Positions 10,284-22,953 of a DNA stretch of 64,000 nucleotides are shown here, piece after piece. A program made the translations under genes and the position numbers. The stretch is from the NCBI GenBank assembly GCA_964030475.1, contig CAXIPT010000001.1:15089530-15153529 (forward strand). Direction: 5' to 3'. The notes below the pieces were generated by a model. It saw nothing but the letters and a program-made list of their open reading frames with translations, was not told the origin of the DNA and did no database searches. How positions within the stretch are numbered: the stretch's first letter is position 1; each line of letters opens with the position of its first letter. The stretch is from Tethya wilhelma (lineage: Eukaryota; Porifera; Demospongiae; Tethyida; Tethyidae).

Positions 10284-13200
10284 ATGGCAAGTGTCTACCA
10301 GTGGATTGCTGTTTTGCTACTCTACTCATTGAACGGAGCACTAGTGGCTCAAGTCCCAGGTGAGCCAAAGTAGCTAAAAGTTTCACTCAAGTTAGTTTGA
10401 CTAGCCATTTTAGCTAGTTGCAAATCTGTATATTTGTTCGCGGTCAACACTACAGTCAGTAATAAACCTACTCTTGGTAATTAACATCACCTGACTCCCG
10501 CTCTAGACGTACAGTTTACTCCAGTGGTAACCCATTCATTACTCAGTGAGGAGTTATCTGCATTCACTCAAAGTTTCATCAGTTCACTCATAGATAATAT
10601 ATTCCCCCCACCAGGTGTGAGGAATACATTATCTATGGTTCACTTTAGATTAGATAAAATCTCAGTTGGGGGTAGTACAGTCTGGAGTATCCAGACCCTC
10701 CTTAGCTTTACACGCACTATAAATACGCGCGAAATTGCCCAGCTCACCCGAATGGGTCTAGCTCGATAGACTAGCTGGAGGTCACCTATGGGAATGTCTC
10801 TCATCAAAGATTTTTGCGTTTTAACTTTCGGCTCATTTTTCGCTTTAACGACCCTTTCCTATGACTAACACGGCGAAAAATTTTCACCGTGTTAGTCATA
10901 GTGGAGCAAAAAATGGGTCTAGCTCGATAGACTAACCTCCAGCTAAACAAATTGCGGTGCACGCGAAAAATTTGAACCATGCCCTTTACGTGTTGACACG
11001 CCCATTTAATTGTAAAAGTACAAGTGCAAAATTGATTTTAGCGTGGCGAGCACTTCAGAAAGCACGAAACTATTGCTTTGCTAGCCAGTATAAAGTTAAA
11101 ACAAGCTAAATTTTGAGAAAAAGTGTTAGAAAAAGTGTATTTCTGTCTATTCGGGACATTTCAGGTAAATTTGGATTTCCGGGCGGGACATGGGACCGAG
11201 TCTGTCAGATCTGCAGAGGCTTCAAATCCGGGACTGTCCTGGGAGTTCCGGGACAGTTGGCACCAATGCATTCCTGAAAGTTAGACACCGCAAAACTTTT
11301 CCGCTATAGGGTGCATGTGTGTAAGAATACCTGAAAAGAGTGACTAGCCTCATAAACCGGGCCTTCAGCACTGGGGAGGGTCTGGTTTACAAGGCTATGA
11401 GAAGAGCATGTCAGTTAACAATCATAGTCTAGCAAGCCTCGACTAGACCCTCCTCCCGTCGCATGAGTGTAGTAATAGGAGGAGGGTCTAGGCTTGTTGA
11501 TTACTCATGGTATTGTGTTTAATAGTGTCAATGTAACCACAACAAGAGCATTTAGCAGTATTTTTTATACTGTATAGATGGAAACTTTTGCGAGGATTTA
11601 ATTTTGGCGAAATTGGCCAATTTCTCCAAATTCCGCCAAAATTTATTGCCCGAATATGAATATTCGAATACATGCTAGCGCGATCCCGATAGAAGGGTTT
11701 AGAACGACATTTGCTCCACAGTCCTTCATGAAATAAGCTTTAAACTTGCTACGTAGGTGCAGAGGTTCTTAGGCTATAAAGCAATAGCATCGCTTTTGAA
11801 AGCTTGCATGGTTACCTGGCTAAAAAAAAAAAAACGTGGCGATATTGTAGTACATTAGCCCCTCCCTTATTTTTTTTTTACACTGCCAGAAGCTTCACTA
11901 CTAATGCAAGGAGGCTTTCAGCACAGTTAGTTTGATTGTTGCTTAGCTTCATGACGTGAAAAGCTTTATACATAAAATACATCAGTTGTGTGCTTATCGC
12001 CCTCCTGAGTCTCCCTCTTCATTTACTCTTGATATATATCAGGGGGTGCTTTGTATGTGAGGCACTCATACTATGCGGCAGGGGTGTTACCATTAATGGA
12101 ACTATAACGCGTGCATTGTATTACTTTTCTTCAGAGCTGACCCTCTTACTCAATGGTGAGGTTATACCTGAACATGAAGCACTAGACAAGGAAGATGTGG
12201 GTACAACTGCAGCTGGTGCACTCTCTGTTGTGTTCTCTGGTTCTGGAGGAAATCCTAGGATTCTCTATACATTTGGTGGCCCGATAGAACCAGCTCACTT
12301 TTGGGATGAGGCAGTTGCAACACTTTCTGGGAATACTTCACGAATCATCCGTTTGACACGAGGAAGTGATCAGAGACAATGTTGTGCTCACGAAGGAGTC
12401 TGGAGATTTGTAGTTCCTGATGGCAATGGAGAGAGGACCATCTATGTTGGCTTATACACCCGTGGTGAGTTATCCAGAGGACACTTGGAGGGGTCATGTA
12501 TAATACAATTTTATAAATTAATTCTAATGTAGACGAAGTCAATAGAGGTGTTATAAACACTATAACCTCATCAGATGTCACATTGACAGCAGTTAGTCCC
12601 CTGTTGACTGAGCCTCCAACCTATACTCTTACTGTCGCTACTGATGGAGGACCTCCTGGTAGTGTTAGCTGGACAATAGATGGAGCACCAATCCCAGACA
12701 GCACTGTGACTACAAATATCAATAGTAATAGCCAGAGTGATTTGGAGAATGCTCGCTATACCAACACACTGATGGCAAGAGGGAGACCAAGTGGTACCAT
12801 CACATTTACTGCTAACAACAGACGAACCCCAACCCCTCGAAGTATACAAATCAGTAGTACCTGTAAGTAGCCGCCTATGTGTGGTTAATTAAATGTGTAA
12901 AGTAAATAACTTGGCATTTATAAAAAACGAAAATTAAATAAGTGAAAATTTAACATACAAAACATTTTTCAACGTGACTATAATTATGTCAAACTACTCT
13001 AACTTAATGGTTGTACACTGCTAGTCGTACAGTACTGCAATACGATTATTGTTTGACAAGTACTATGACAATGAAGGCACCAAGGTGCATAAGCCTCAGC
13101 GCACTCAACTAGCATGCACAACTCAACATGACTGTTTGTGTCCACTGAGAGGTGTCTAGCAAATTCTAGCCTGCTGCAAATAAGGATGTACTGAGCTGTT

Positions 13201-16200
13201 GTCAGCCTAGTTATAATATTTAAACCTCTGTTTTGAATATACTTTTGATGCTTGTAGTACTAAGTTGCAAATTGAATGCTCAGTTGTTAGCTATCTACAC
13301 TGTGACTGTGCCAGTATCTGGGCAGTCAACCTTAGAGGCTACCTACTGTGATGGATACTTCTACACAAAGTATTATCTCACTATATTCAATTTGCAATGA
13401 GCTACTTCTTACCTGTCCAAGCAGCTAAGCCACCCAAACTCAAGTCCATGATTCAAGCTTTATTGTTTCTAGATAATGCAAACTATACGGGGTGGGATCA
13501 ATGGGTGTGGTTTCCAAGCCAAGCGCTCAGAGAAGCACAAAAGCCTCAAATCTCAGCAACTATCAGTCTGCACGACGACCTACAATTTCCCATACATTTT
13601 CAGCCACAGCCCGGAAACACGTGCATTCTGGTTTCCAATCAATGCGTAGTTCATGTTTCATGGCATAAGCGTAGTGCTCCCTCGCATAATTTCAATCCAT
13701 AAGATTGCGACTACTAAGAGTAACAAGTACTGGTTTTTTGGCAGCTGCGCATAAATTTTATTATTCACGTTTTACGTCACACCAAGTTAGCACGTGAGCA
13801 AAGAAGATGAAAAGGACAAAATTGAACAATTTTCAATCTTTCACTGTCAATATCTTTCGTTTTTCAAAGATAATCAATTGCACTATTTAATATGTAAAAG
13901 TTCACAATGTATTCTATCTATCATTGATAACTTGTTGGGCTGGATATTTTCTTTCCCAGTGCACTTTTGTTCTGAAAACGACACAGCTCAATAATCATCA
14001 AAACATGGGCGACAGTTCCTGCTGTGGTATGAACAAAACGAGAAATTAGAGATAGTGACAATCATAAGTAGTAAGAGGCACAACTAACCTTTTGTAAACA
14101 GTTTGAAACGGTGCTCTTCAAAGTAAGAGGTGTGATACTAAAAGCGTTTAAAAATGGTAAAATTAACTAATTTTGAGTGACCCCTACAGCTAAAGAAAGG
14201 TATTGTTGAATATCTTATGGTAAAATTCATGCAAAAGAGACTTTAAACACCTTATCTGAAGGTGTATAAATAGCGGGAACTGAGTGCACTATTTTAGTGA
14301 AAATGGCAAAAAACCGTGGGCCAAAAATCTGCCATTAGTACATGTACAAATGAAGGCACCGATGGTGCATAAGCCTCAGCACACTCAACTAGCTAGCACA
14401 GTATTATGCATACATTCTGTAAAAGAATGTTATCATAATTATTCACCTACTAGTAGGCCCACTGAGGCATGTAGGCCCGCCTGAAAGAGACTGAGTTGTC
14501 CAGTCACAATACGCTTTATACATATGGCCCAGGTTAGCCACATAGCTAACTGTGGTGAAGCAGCAAATGTCACAGATGATGACTGAACCAGATGAGCTTT
14601 GCTATGCCGATTATACATGTATTGGAATGCTCACCTGCTGCAGCTGCTGTCAGATAGTCCACTGATGCATTAGCTCACAGGCTACAATTATGTAAAAATG
14701 TATGCATGCCCTATATGCTTACATAGAAAGCAGGCCAACTCCTGCCTGTCTTGCTTCTGTGCTTCACTGAATTCAACACAAATTCTAGATAACGCACACC
14801 AAATCAGTAGGCGTGGCCTCGAAGCAAAGCGCTCAAACAAGCACAAAAGCCTCAAATCTCAGCAACTACAGTGTTTTGGACAGCAAAACACATATGTTTA
14901 CAAGATCATTCAGAGTTATGAACGTAAGTGCCAACAATTTTGTCGCTAGAGCTGCCTTTCTTGAGATTTCGATGGAACAGACAGACAGACAAAACGACTA
15001 CCGTAATCCTCTGCACGTGCTACGCACGTGCCGAGGCTTAATCAAGCTATAGCCTCGTTCCCAGGCCCCTCTTTTGGGCCTGGGGACGAGGCTAAAATCA
15101 AGCTTACTTATCCTACAAATTCAAGATAGATAGCAAAAATGAGAGTGATCACTGTGAAAATAAGTTGCTTTACCTTGAAAGCTAGTTAAATGTCGCTGTA
15201 GTCCCCTCAATAGCTTGTAATGTCGACTTGTTTCAGAAGCTTTTCAGGCGGCCATCTGAAAATTTCCCCATACAAATTTCCCTATCTAAAATGCCACTTC
15301 CGGGTGCATTTTTCATTTCCGGGTGTGACTGAAAATTGTAGGTCGTCCTGTAGACTGTATAGCGTTTTGCAAGACTCTACACAACAAATTTTTTGATCCA
15401 TGAACGTAAGTACCTTCCGTTTGGATCATGGAGTTGCCATTCTTCAGATAATCTAGTAACAGACAGACAGACACACAGACAAAACGACTACCATCCGAGG
15501 CTTAAAAATTATGTTACAACTCAGAACAAATACTACATTCTTACCATACTGATTAATAGTTACATAATAACCCTTGGTATATAGATTTTTTTTTATTGAA
15601 CTCAGTAGCTCCTCCAAGTTTGGGATATACCATATAGCTGGAAATATTGATGGGGATTTAAATTGACGGTTTGATCATGCATATGTGCAAATCGTCAAAT
15701 TTTTATATTCATCAATATTTTAATTTATATGTTCAACAGCCATGCAGCCCACTGAATTATTCGCTTAAGGTTTTCTAGCAGATTCTCTGAGTACATGGTA
15801 CCATATCAGTATCCTCATGTGAGGTTGTTGGAATATTATTATTGTGCAGAAAGTATTTTTACTACTGAGGTGTTTGTCCTGGCCAGCCCCATGCAGAGGA
15901 GGTATGACAGCCATTGTGCTGAGCTGGCATTTTTGGTACAAGTGATATTTTTAGTACAAGCTCCTTTTGTCACATGCAACTGTGCATGCCGGCTCAGCAT
16001 GACACACTACTGTTGTACCTCCTCTAGACCAGTCCTCCCATTTTAAAAGAGGAGTAGCCTGGTACGAGGCTACCCATAGCCATGATCAAGATGCAATCAA
16101 GGGGAACTCCAAAAACATGAGCGTATATCATCACAACAGAGGCTGTACATAATTCATTTTATAATAGATACAATTATAACATTTGGGACTAGTAATGGCT

Positions 16201-19200
16201 TTTCTGGACGTGCATTAGTGAAATAATCTACAAACTTTTAATGTGCATGTGCATAATAGTTTCATAATAATTTATGTTATAGATTATAAATGTATTAAAT
16301 GATCAATGATCAATAATCTGTATATATAACTAGCCCAATGCACTTCTCAGAATGTATTAATTTTTTTTTGTATTGTTCCTCCAACAGTTCCTGACCCACC
16401 TACTAATGTTCAAGTATCACAAGTTGGAGAAGGACTAGTCCAAGTCACTTGGACTAGAATAACTAGTGCTACCAGTGGATACTGGCTTGGTGTGACTGGC
16501 CAATCATTTGTTGTTGTTTCTTCCTCATCAACCAGTCATACACTAGCGAGTGTTGCTACTGGTACTCATGAGATCTCTATTGTGTCTCTTTCTACAATGA
16601 ATTCTCTGCTTCTATATAGTACTGGTGCAACTGCTAGTGTTGAAGTGTTAGGTAAATTTTTTGTGCGCAATCATATTTTTACCTCAAAAATATTTTGTTT
16701 CTGTCTTTCTGATTCTAGCTCTTCCAACTCCTGTCATCTTGAGTCCCTCTTCAGTTCTCTCTTCAACATCTCTAAGAGTTGAGTGGTCACAGTCTTCTGG
16801 TAGTGGGAATAAGCCTGCTGATGAATTTATCATAACCTACACACGTACAAGTTGTCCACCTGAGGATACAGGTTCTGTGACAGTTGATGGCTCACTACAT
16901 ACAAGAGATATTGATGGACTTGAAGAGTTCAACACATACGCAGTCACAGTGACAGCTGTGTATAGGTTTGGAGGTTCTAATCCATCAGTTATAAAAGCAA
17001 GTGTTGCAATGACAATGCAAACCCTGTCAGCTGGTATGTTTTAATGACTGCTCATATACCTCTACCATACACTTACTCCGAACTATAATTATTCAATATA
17101 GCTCCTACTGGTGCTCCTCAAGGTCTCATGGGACAGTCAGTGTCCAATACGTCAATCACAGTGACTTGGAATGAAGTGAATTGTCTTGATCAAAATGGTG
17201 TCATCACTGGCTACATGATACGATATGTTGGAGACTCACAGACCACCACTGACTCATCATCTGGTTCATCAAGGACTTACACAGCTGAGGGCTTGATTCC
17301 TTTCACAGAGTACTCCTTTTCAGTGGCTGCTGTGAATAGTGCTGGCACTGGACCATTTTCAGAACCTTCAACTATAAGAACAGCCGATGACAGTATGTAT
17401 TCTCCTCCTATATCTGATTTTTAAAAATTTTTTTTAATGGTTTGTGGTAGGTACATGCTCAATATTTTTTCTCTGCTCCCCTCCTCTCAACTCCTGCAGC
17501 TCCTAGTGCTGTTCTCTCACTGGTTCTCACTCCTCAGTTCACAACTGTTGAAGTAACCTGGCTTGAACCTGCCACACCAAATGGGATCATTACAATGTAT
17601 GAGGTCTCATATACAAATGTTGACAGCACAGTCAGGACCGTAACCAGCACAACATTGAGTGCCACAATCTCTTCCCTACAACCTGAGACAAGTGTCACTG
17701 TTACAGTGAGAGCATCCACAAGTGCTGGAGCCGGAGAGGCTGTTACTAGCACTACCACCACCCTACCCATACCAGGTAAGGAGGAATACTTACACTGTCT
17801 CTTGATCTGCGTTTGATGTTGACTTATAATTTTGATTGTTTTCCTAGAGCTGACTCTCTTTCTCAATGGTGTGGCTGTACCTGAGAATGAAGCTCTAGAC
17901 AAGGAAGATGTGGGTGTCTATCCAGATGAACCTGGCGCACTTTCTCTCCTGACTCCCTATTCTGGAGATCTCAATTTTATTTATCCTACTGGTAATGCAG
18001 TACCAGGAGAAAATGCTTATTTCTTTTGGATCTCATCCACGCAAATGTTTTCTGATGGCTCACAAATCATCCGACTGACACGAAGAAGAGATGAAGAGCA
18101 ATCTAGTAGCCAGGAAGGAGTTTGGAGATGTTCATTTCCTTCAGATGCCAATGGAGGTCAACAGAGTATCAACTTTGGCTTGTACTCACGAAGTAAGATA
18201 TATTACATATCCTAGCTCTATAATACACACGTGTGCATTCAACAATGTACATCAAGTTCAGTAACTGTGTTATTTTTTTGTAGGGCTGACTTCAAATGGT
18301 ATTCTGAGTATATCCTCACCCCCCACATTGACAGCTGTTAGTCCCCTGTTGACTGAGCTTCCAACCTTTACTCTTACTGCTATTACCACTGGAGGACCTC
18401 CTGGTAGTGTTAGCTGGACAGCAGGGAGTACAGTGATCACTAACAACAACACTGTAACTCTAACTACTAGAAGTAGTGCAGCATACACCCACACACTGAT
18501 GCTGACAGGAAGACCAACTGGTACCATCACATTTACTGCTACCAACAGACGTACCCCAACTCCTCAAAGTAGTGATGTCACTATCGCATGTGAGTTCTTC
18601 AGTTTTACATGTGCATTATTATTATGTTTTATCATTGTGTATAATTAATTGTAATTTTCTCAACACAGTTCCTGGCCCACCTACTGATGTCCAAGCATCA
18701 CAAGTTGGAGAGGAACTAGTCCAAGTCACTTGGACTGCACCAGCTGGTACTGTCAGTGGATATTCTATTAGAGTGAATGGCCAGTCACCACCTACTAGTG
18801 TGTCAACCACTCCTCATACATTATCTGGAATTCCCCTTGGAACTCATGATATCTCTGTTGTGTCATTTTATACATCAAATGGACATCTACTATACAGTAC
18901 TGAGGTAACTGATACTGTTGAAGTGCAAGGTATTTTTTTTGACTCACACTGCTTGTTCAGTTGTTTGTTTTAGTTTTATGTCATTATTATAATAATATTA
19001 TAGCTCTTACAACTCCTATCATCTTGAGTTCTTCTTCAGTTCTCTCCTCAACATCTCTAAGAGTTGAGTGGTCACTGTCTTCTGGTAGTGGGAATAAGCC
19101 TGCCGATGAATTCAATATATCCTATGTCATTAATACAACAAGTTGTCCACCTGAGGATACAGGTTCTGTGACAGTTGATGGCTCACTACGTACAAGAGAT

Positions 19201-22200
19201 ATTGATGGACTTGAAGAGTTCAGCACATACACTGTCACAGTGACAGCTGTGTATAGGTTTGGAGTTTCTAATCCATCAATTATGAAAGAAAGTATTGGAA
19301 CAGTGACATTGCAAACCCCATCTATTGGTAAGTTACAGTTTTCTCAATAATTATACTTATGGCTAGTTGATTGTATTTCTACTTCAATACTTATTTATTA
19401 GCTCCCTCTAGTGATCCATCAAATCTCTCTGTTGAAAATGTAACAGCATCTTCTGTGGAAATCTCTTGGAATGAATTGCCTTGTCTTGATCAAAATGGTG
19501 TCATCACTGGCTACATGATACGATATGTTGGAGACTCACAGACCACCACTGACTCATCCTCTGGTACATCAAGGACTTACACAGTTGAGGGCTTGATTCC
19601 TTTCACAGAGTACTTTTTTTCAGTGGCTTCTGTGAATAGTGCTGGTACTGGACCATTCTCTGAGACACCCTTGACAATTAGAACAGCTGAGAGCAGTGAG
19701 TATGTTAGTGTGTATTATGTGAAGTTTGTAATTATTGTACATAATCTAAATATTGCTTTTTTCCCCCACAGTTCCTGGTGCAGTCAACTCTCTAACTCTC
19801 ACTCCTAAGTTCACATCAGTTGAAGTAACCTGGTCACCACCTGACAGACCAAATGGGATCATTACACAGTATGAGATCTCATACATTATTAATTCTGATA
19901 GAACACTTATTACTACAAGCAACTCTACATTGGAGTTCACCATCTCTTCTCTGGAACCTGGGACTAGTGTCACTATCACTGTGAGAGCATTCACTAGGAT
20001 TGGACCTGGAGAGACTCTAACCTTAAATGGCAGAACCCTCACAGTACCACGTAAGCTTACAATAATATCCGGATATTATTTTGTAATTTTGATTTTCACA
20101 ACAAAATTTTTCTTATATAGCACCAATAACCAGTGTTCAAGTTATGGGTGTCAATGCTACATCAGTGAGAGTGACTTGGGAGCCTCTTGACATCCCTGAG
20201 ATAACAGGATACCGGGTGTACTATTCTCTCTCTGAGAGCAGGAAGAGACAGAGTGATAGTTTTATAGAGGTGGAAGGACAAGAAACAAACTCTGCAACAA
20301 TAGGAGGTCTTATCAGTGGTTCAACCTACTCCTTTAGTGTGGTGGGTGTGGCTAGACTGGAAGGAGAGGAGCCTATTGAAGGAGAGGCACCATCTAATCC
20401 ACTGTCTGTTATTTTTCTTTCAATACCAAGTAGTACTTGTCCAGGTGAGTCCACTGTCATGTCTGTGTCACTGGATATCACTGGAAATTAAATTGATGTT
20501 ACCTTAAGATAATAGAGACTAACTTTGTTTTGTTAGGTGTCTATGCCTGGGACATTCAGCCCATTCCTATGATGTACTACCGTACATATGATGTACGTTG
20601 TGAACAAACAAATTTGAATGTAGTGTAATAATAAAGTAGAAGGAATGCAGATCTCTTTGCTCGGCATACACATTCCATGCTGTGTATCAAGTTTTATTGA
20701 CGTTTTATACTACAAGATCATTATTGAGCTAGCTGTGTTTCATTACAGCGACAGAGAAGCAACCTCATATGCTTAATTCCTTTGTGAAAGATTGCCCCCT
20801 CTATATACACCACACTTAAATTCTTGTTAGATAGACTGTTAAATATAACAAACAAAACAAACAAATAAACTTACGTTACGTTTTACTTTCGTTTTTACAC
20901 ATGCTGGTGTGAGCTCTTCCCTGGTAGAGTCTACTAGGAGCATGCAGACTAATAGTATAGTTGACGCTTCAATCTTGTTGATATAGAATGTTATTGTTTC
21001 AAGATTCTGAACTGAGACTGACAGGCAGTCACGACAAAATAGTAAATGACACATAGACACAAAGGGAGCAAAGGAACACAGTAGCTTTTATAGTGGGATG
21101 ACAAAACTGGTGATACGAGATTACAAAACAGGTTTGATCAACAAGACAACATCAACACAGACAGGGAAGTAACAACATGTACTTACTGAATAGATGGGTG
21201 GCAAATTACAATAGTTTACATCGTTCTATACTATGCACACTAGTACTCTAAACATATGTTCCACCACATGCTACTGGTATGATTATTTATAATCATATAA
21301 GCCTTCTCACAAACAGTTAGCCATCGTCATAGAACCCGTCATTCTATCCAAAGGCTTATAAGCTAGCTCTCTAAGCACTAGCTCTTTTCCTAGCCTGTAT
21401 TCTCCACAATCTGAAAGAAAAGGTCAACAGCATTAACTATATAAGGTATAAATTTGATGTAATCATCTTCTTGTAGACTTTATTATCTATCCATGTGGCT
21501 TTTAATGTGCATCTGCTTAGCCTTTCTCTAACATTATAGTACATATGTAGCTTTTACTACACTTAAATGTTGAAAAATACAAGTATAATAGTGAAAGAAA
21601 AGTAGTGTAGGAATGGCCAGTACAGTAAAAAGTATTGGAACAATTAAGGCATGTCACAATTTCGGCACTTGAATACTTAATTTTTGTGCCTATATGAAGT
21701 AGTCATCTGCCAAAAGCAGCACTGCCCATTTCTACATTGATTTTTTTAATGAAATTTTACTACTGTATTAGGTTGTCAATGCTTTGGAGCAGTAATTGGA
21801 ACATTGTTTGCATCAGTTCTGGTGTACACTGTGTTTCTATTGGTTGTACTGACACTGGTGTGGCTCTGTTGGAAAAGGAAAAGGTAGACGAATCAATCGT
21901 GACTTCTTATTTACCTCTTCTGTGTGCAATGGCATGATCCACATCATGCAAATACATGACCAGCATGCTCTTCTCGGCACGACAAAGTATGCCATACCTA
22001 TAAATCCAACCATGCATGCTTCATGGATCTGGATATGCATAAATATGGTTATGTAAGGTTCCTTATAGTACAGCTAACTGTACTGTTGCTCTTATTCCAA
22101 TACAGCTCCTACAGTATAACTGTGACTAGTAATGAAAAGCAGCAGCCAGCTGATGATGTCGATGAGGAAGATCGTGTCTATGATGTCATTGAGTGAGTTT

Positions 22201-22489
22201 TCGTATAGAAACTACCATTGATGTCTATAAACGTATACATGATCCCAGCCTACATATACACATGGTGCATACAATAATGTAAAGCATTGTGTATAAAGAA
22301 AATTATTGACCTTTTTATCAGCTAGCTAGCAGTAATAAAACATTTACTGTCACAATATTATTCACTTTTATTCATAGACCCACTGATAAGGAAATCCCAC
22401 TGAAACAGTGTGCTGCATATGGAGATGTAGAGACCAGACAGAGGACAAGAGATGCACAGGAGGAGGGGATTTATGACAATGCAGTTTGA
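10284..22489 (+). CDS. Ig/FN3 transmembrane receptor, copy B (complete)
   Basis: A type I membrane receptor of about 1,441 residues. Exons are 10284-10359 (ATG and signal peptide, MASVYQWIAVLLLYS), 12135-12464 and 12533-12862 (Ig-like pair 1), 16388-16651, 16719-17033, 17102-17392, 17500-17775 (FN3 1-4), 17848-18192 and 18284-18589 (Ig-like pair 2), 18669-18929, 19004-19327, 19402-19695, 19772-20050, 20121-20444 (FN3 5-9), 21772-21883 (transmembrane), 22106-22192 and 22378-22489 (tail). Every ectodomain exon is a multiple of three with phase-1 borders, and the summed length divides by three. FN3 modules show the usual core (VTW, GY, TEYSFSVAAVN). Ig-like modules carry EGVWR in place of the common DxGxYxC motif. 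The tail has YDVI, YGDV and a final YDNA, which fit SH2-binding sites. The role is unknown; cell recognition or adhesion is inferred. An extra exon at 10507-10614 could be included. Confidence 0.85.
10507..10614 (+). other. possible optional second exon of receptor B
   Basis: An AG acceptor at 10505-10506, 108 open bases and a GT donor give a phase 1-1 cassette that would join in frame between the signal peptide and the first Ig-like domain. It encodes a short Ser-rich stretch ending IDNIFPPP. No counterpart is visible in intron 1 of copy C, so it may be chance. Confidence 0.3.
10859..10901. repeat. near-perfect hairpin
   Basis: Two arms of about 20 bases (CTATGACTAACACGG and its mirror CCGTGTTAGTCATAG) surround a four-base A/T centre. 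A pair of GGTCTAGCTCGATAGACTA copies lies on either side (10755-10775 and 10914-10934). This looks like a small fold-back element in intron 1 of receptor B. Confidence 0.6.
11433..11496. repeat. fold-back inverted repeat
   Basis: The left arm CAAGCCTCGACTAGACC... and right arm ...GGGTCTAGGCTTG pair over about 20 bases around a short loop in intron 1 of receptor B. No coding content. Confidence 0.55.
13091..15505. repeat. nested MITE-like elements in receptor B intron
   Basis: This is the counterpart of the copy A element at 1892-2522, but enlarged by an insertion of about 1.8 kb (roughly 13520-15357) that copy A lacks. Inside, a second left end (AAGCCTCAGC at 14371) and right end (CCGAGGCTTA at 15031) repeat the family's termini, so one element appears to have landed in another. 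Open frames at 13397-13702 and 13794-13994 lie inside and look non-coding. Confidence 0.5.
15049..15095. mobile_element. miniature fold-back element with 9-bp target duplication
   Basis: Forty-seven bases that fold on themselves: ATAGCCTCGTTCCCAGGC against GCCTGGGGACGAGGCTAA. The flanks AATCAAGCT (15040-15048 and 15096-15104) are identical, consistent with a 9-bp target-site duplication. It is the smallest member of a family also seen at 30299 and 40151. Confidence 0.65.
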
Positions 22490-22953
22490 ATCCATATTTT
22501 ATTATTATTTTTTACTTCATTAGCTAGAGTAACTGTTGGCTGTCTTGAGTTATTATTGTAGACTTTCCTGTGATTAGAATTTTATCCTGCGGTATATACT
22601 TAGTGCTGATTCTTGAACAGTTATATACATACATAGTAGCAAAGTTGAAAAACTCTACCCATTATTTTACGTAATGCATATGTGTATGTCTAGACCATGC
22701 ACTACATTTCTGCATAAACTAATCTTATTTCTATATAACTAGCTAGTAAGACGACCACTACCCATACACATGCAACACGCCATCTGCATATGCCCCACAG
22801 AAGTAGACCAGCATGCGCAGACAGTAGATAAAATGTTTGTTGATAAATAATATATGATCACACAACATGTAGGAACAACACAACAATGTTTTGATCTTTT
22901 ACTAGACATAAGATTCAATTCTGTAACCTACATAAATTGAGGGGAAATAATTA
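22490..22953. other. tail-to-tail gap between receptor B and FN3 gene B'
   Basis: AT-rich 3' flank shared by the two converging genes and closely similar to 7313-7817. No open frame or RNA gene was recognised. Confidence 0.5.

Noticed and set aside
13794..13994. Possible extra receptor exon in the large copy B intron
   Set aside because: It lies within the inserted repeat block absent from copy A and lacks phase-1 splice borders.
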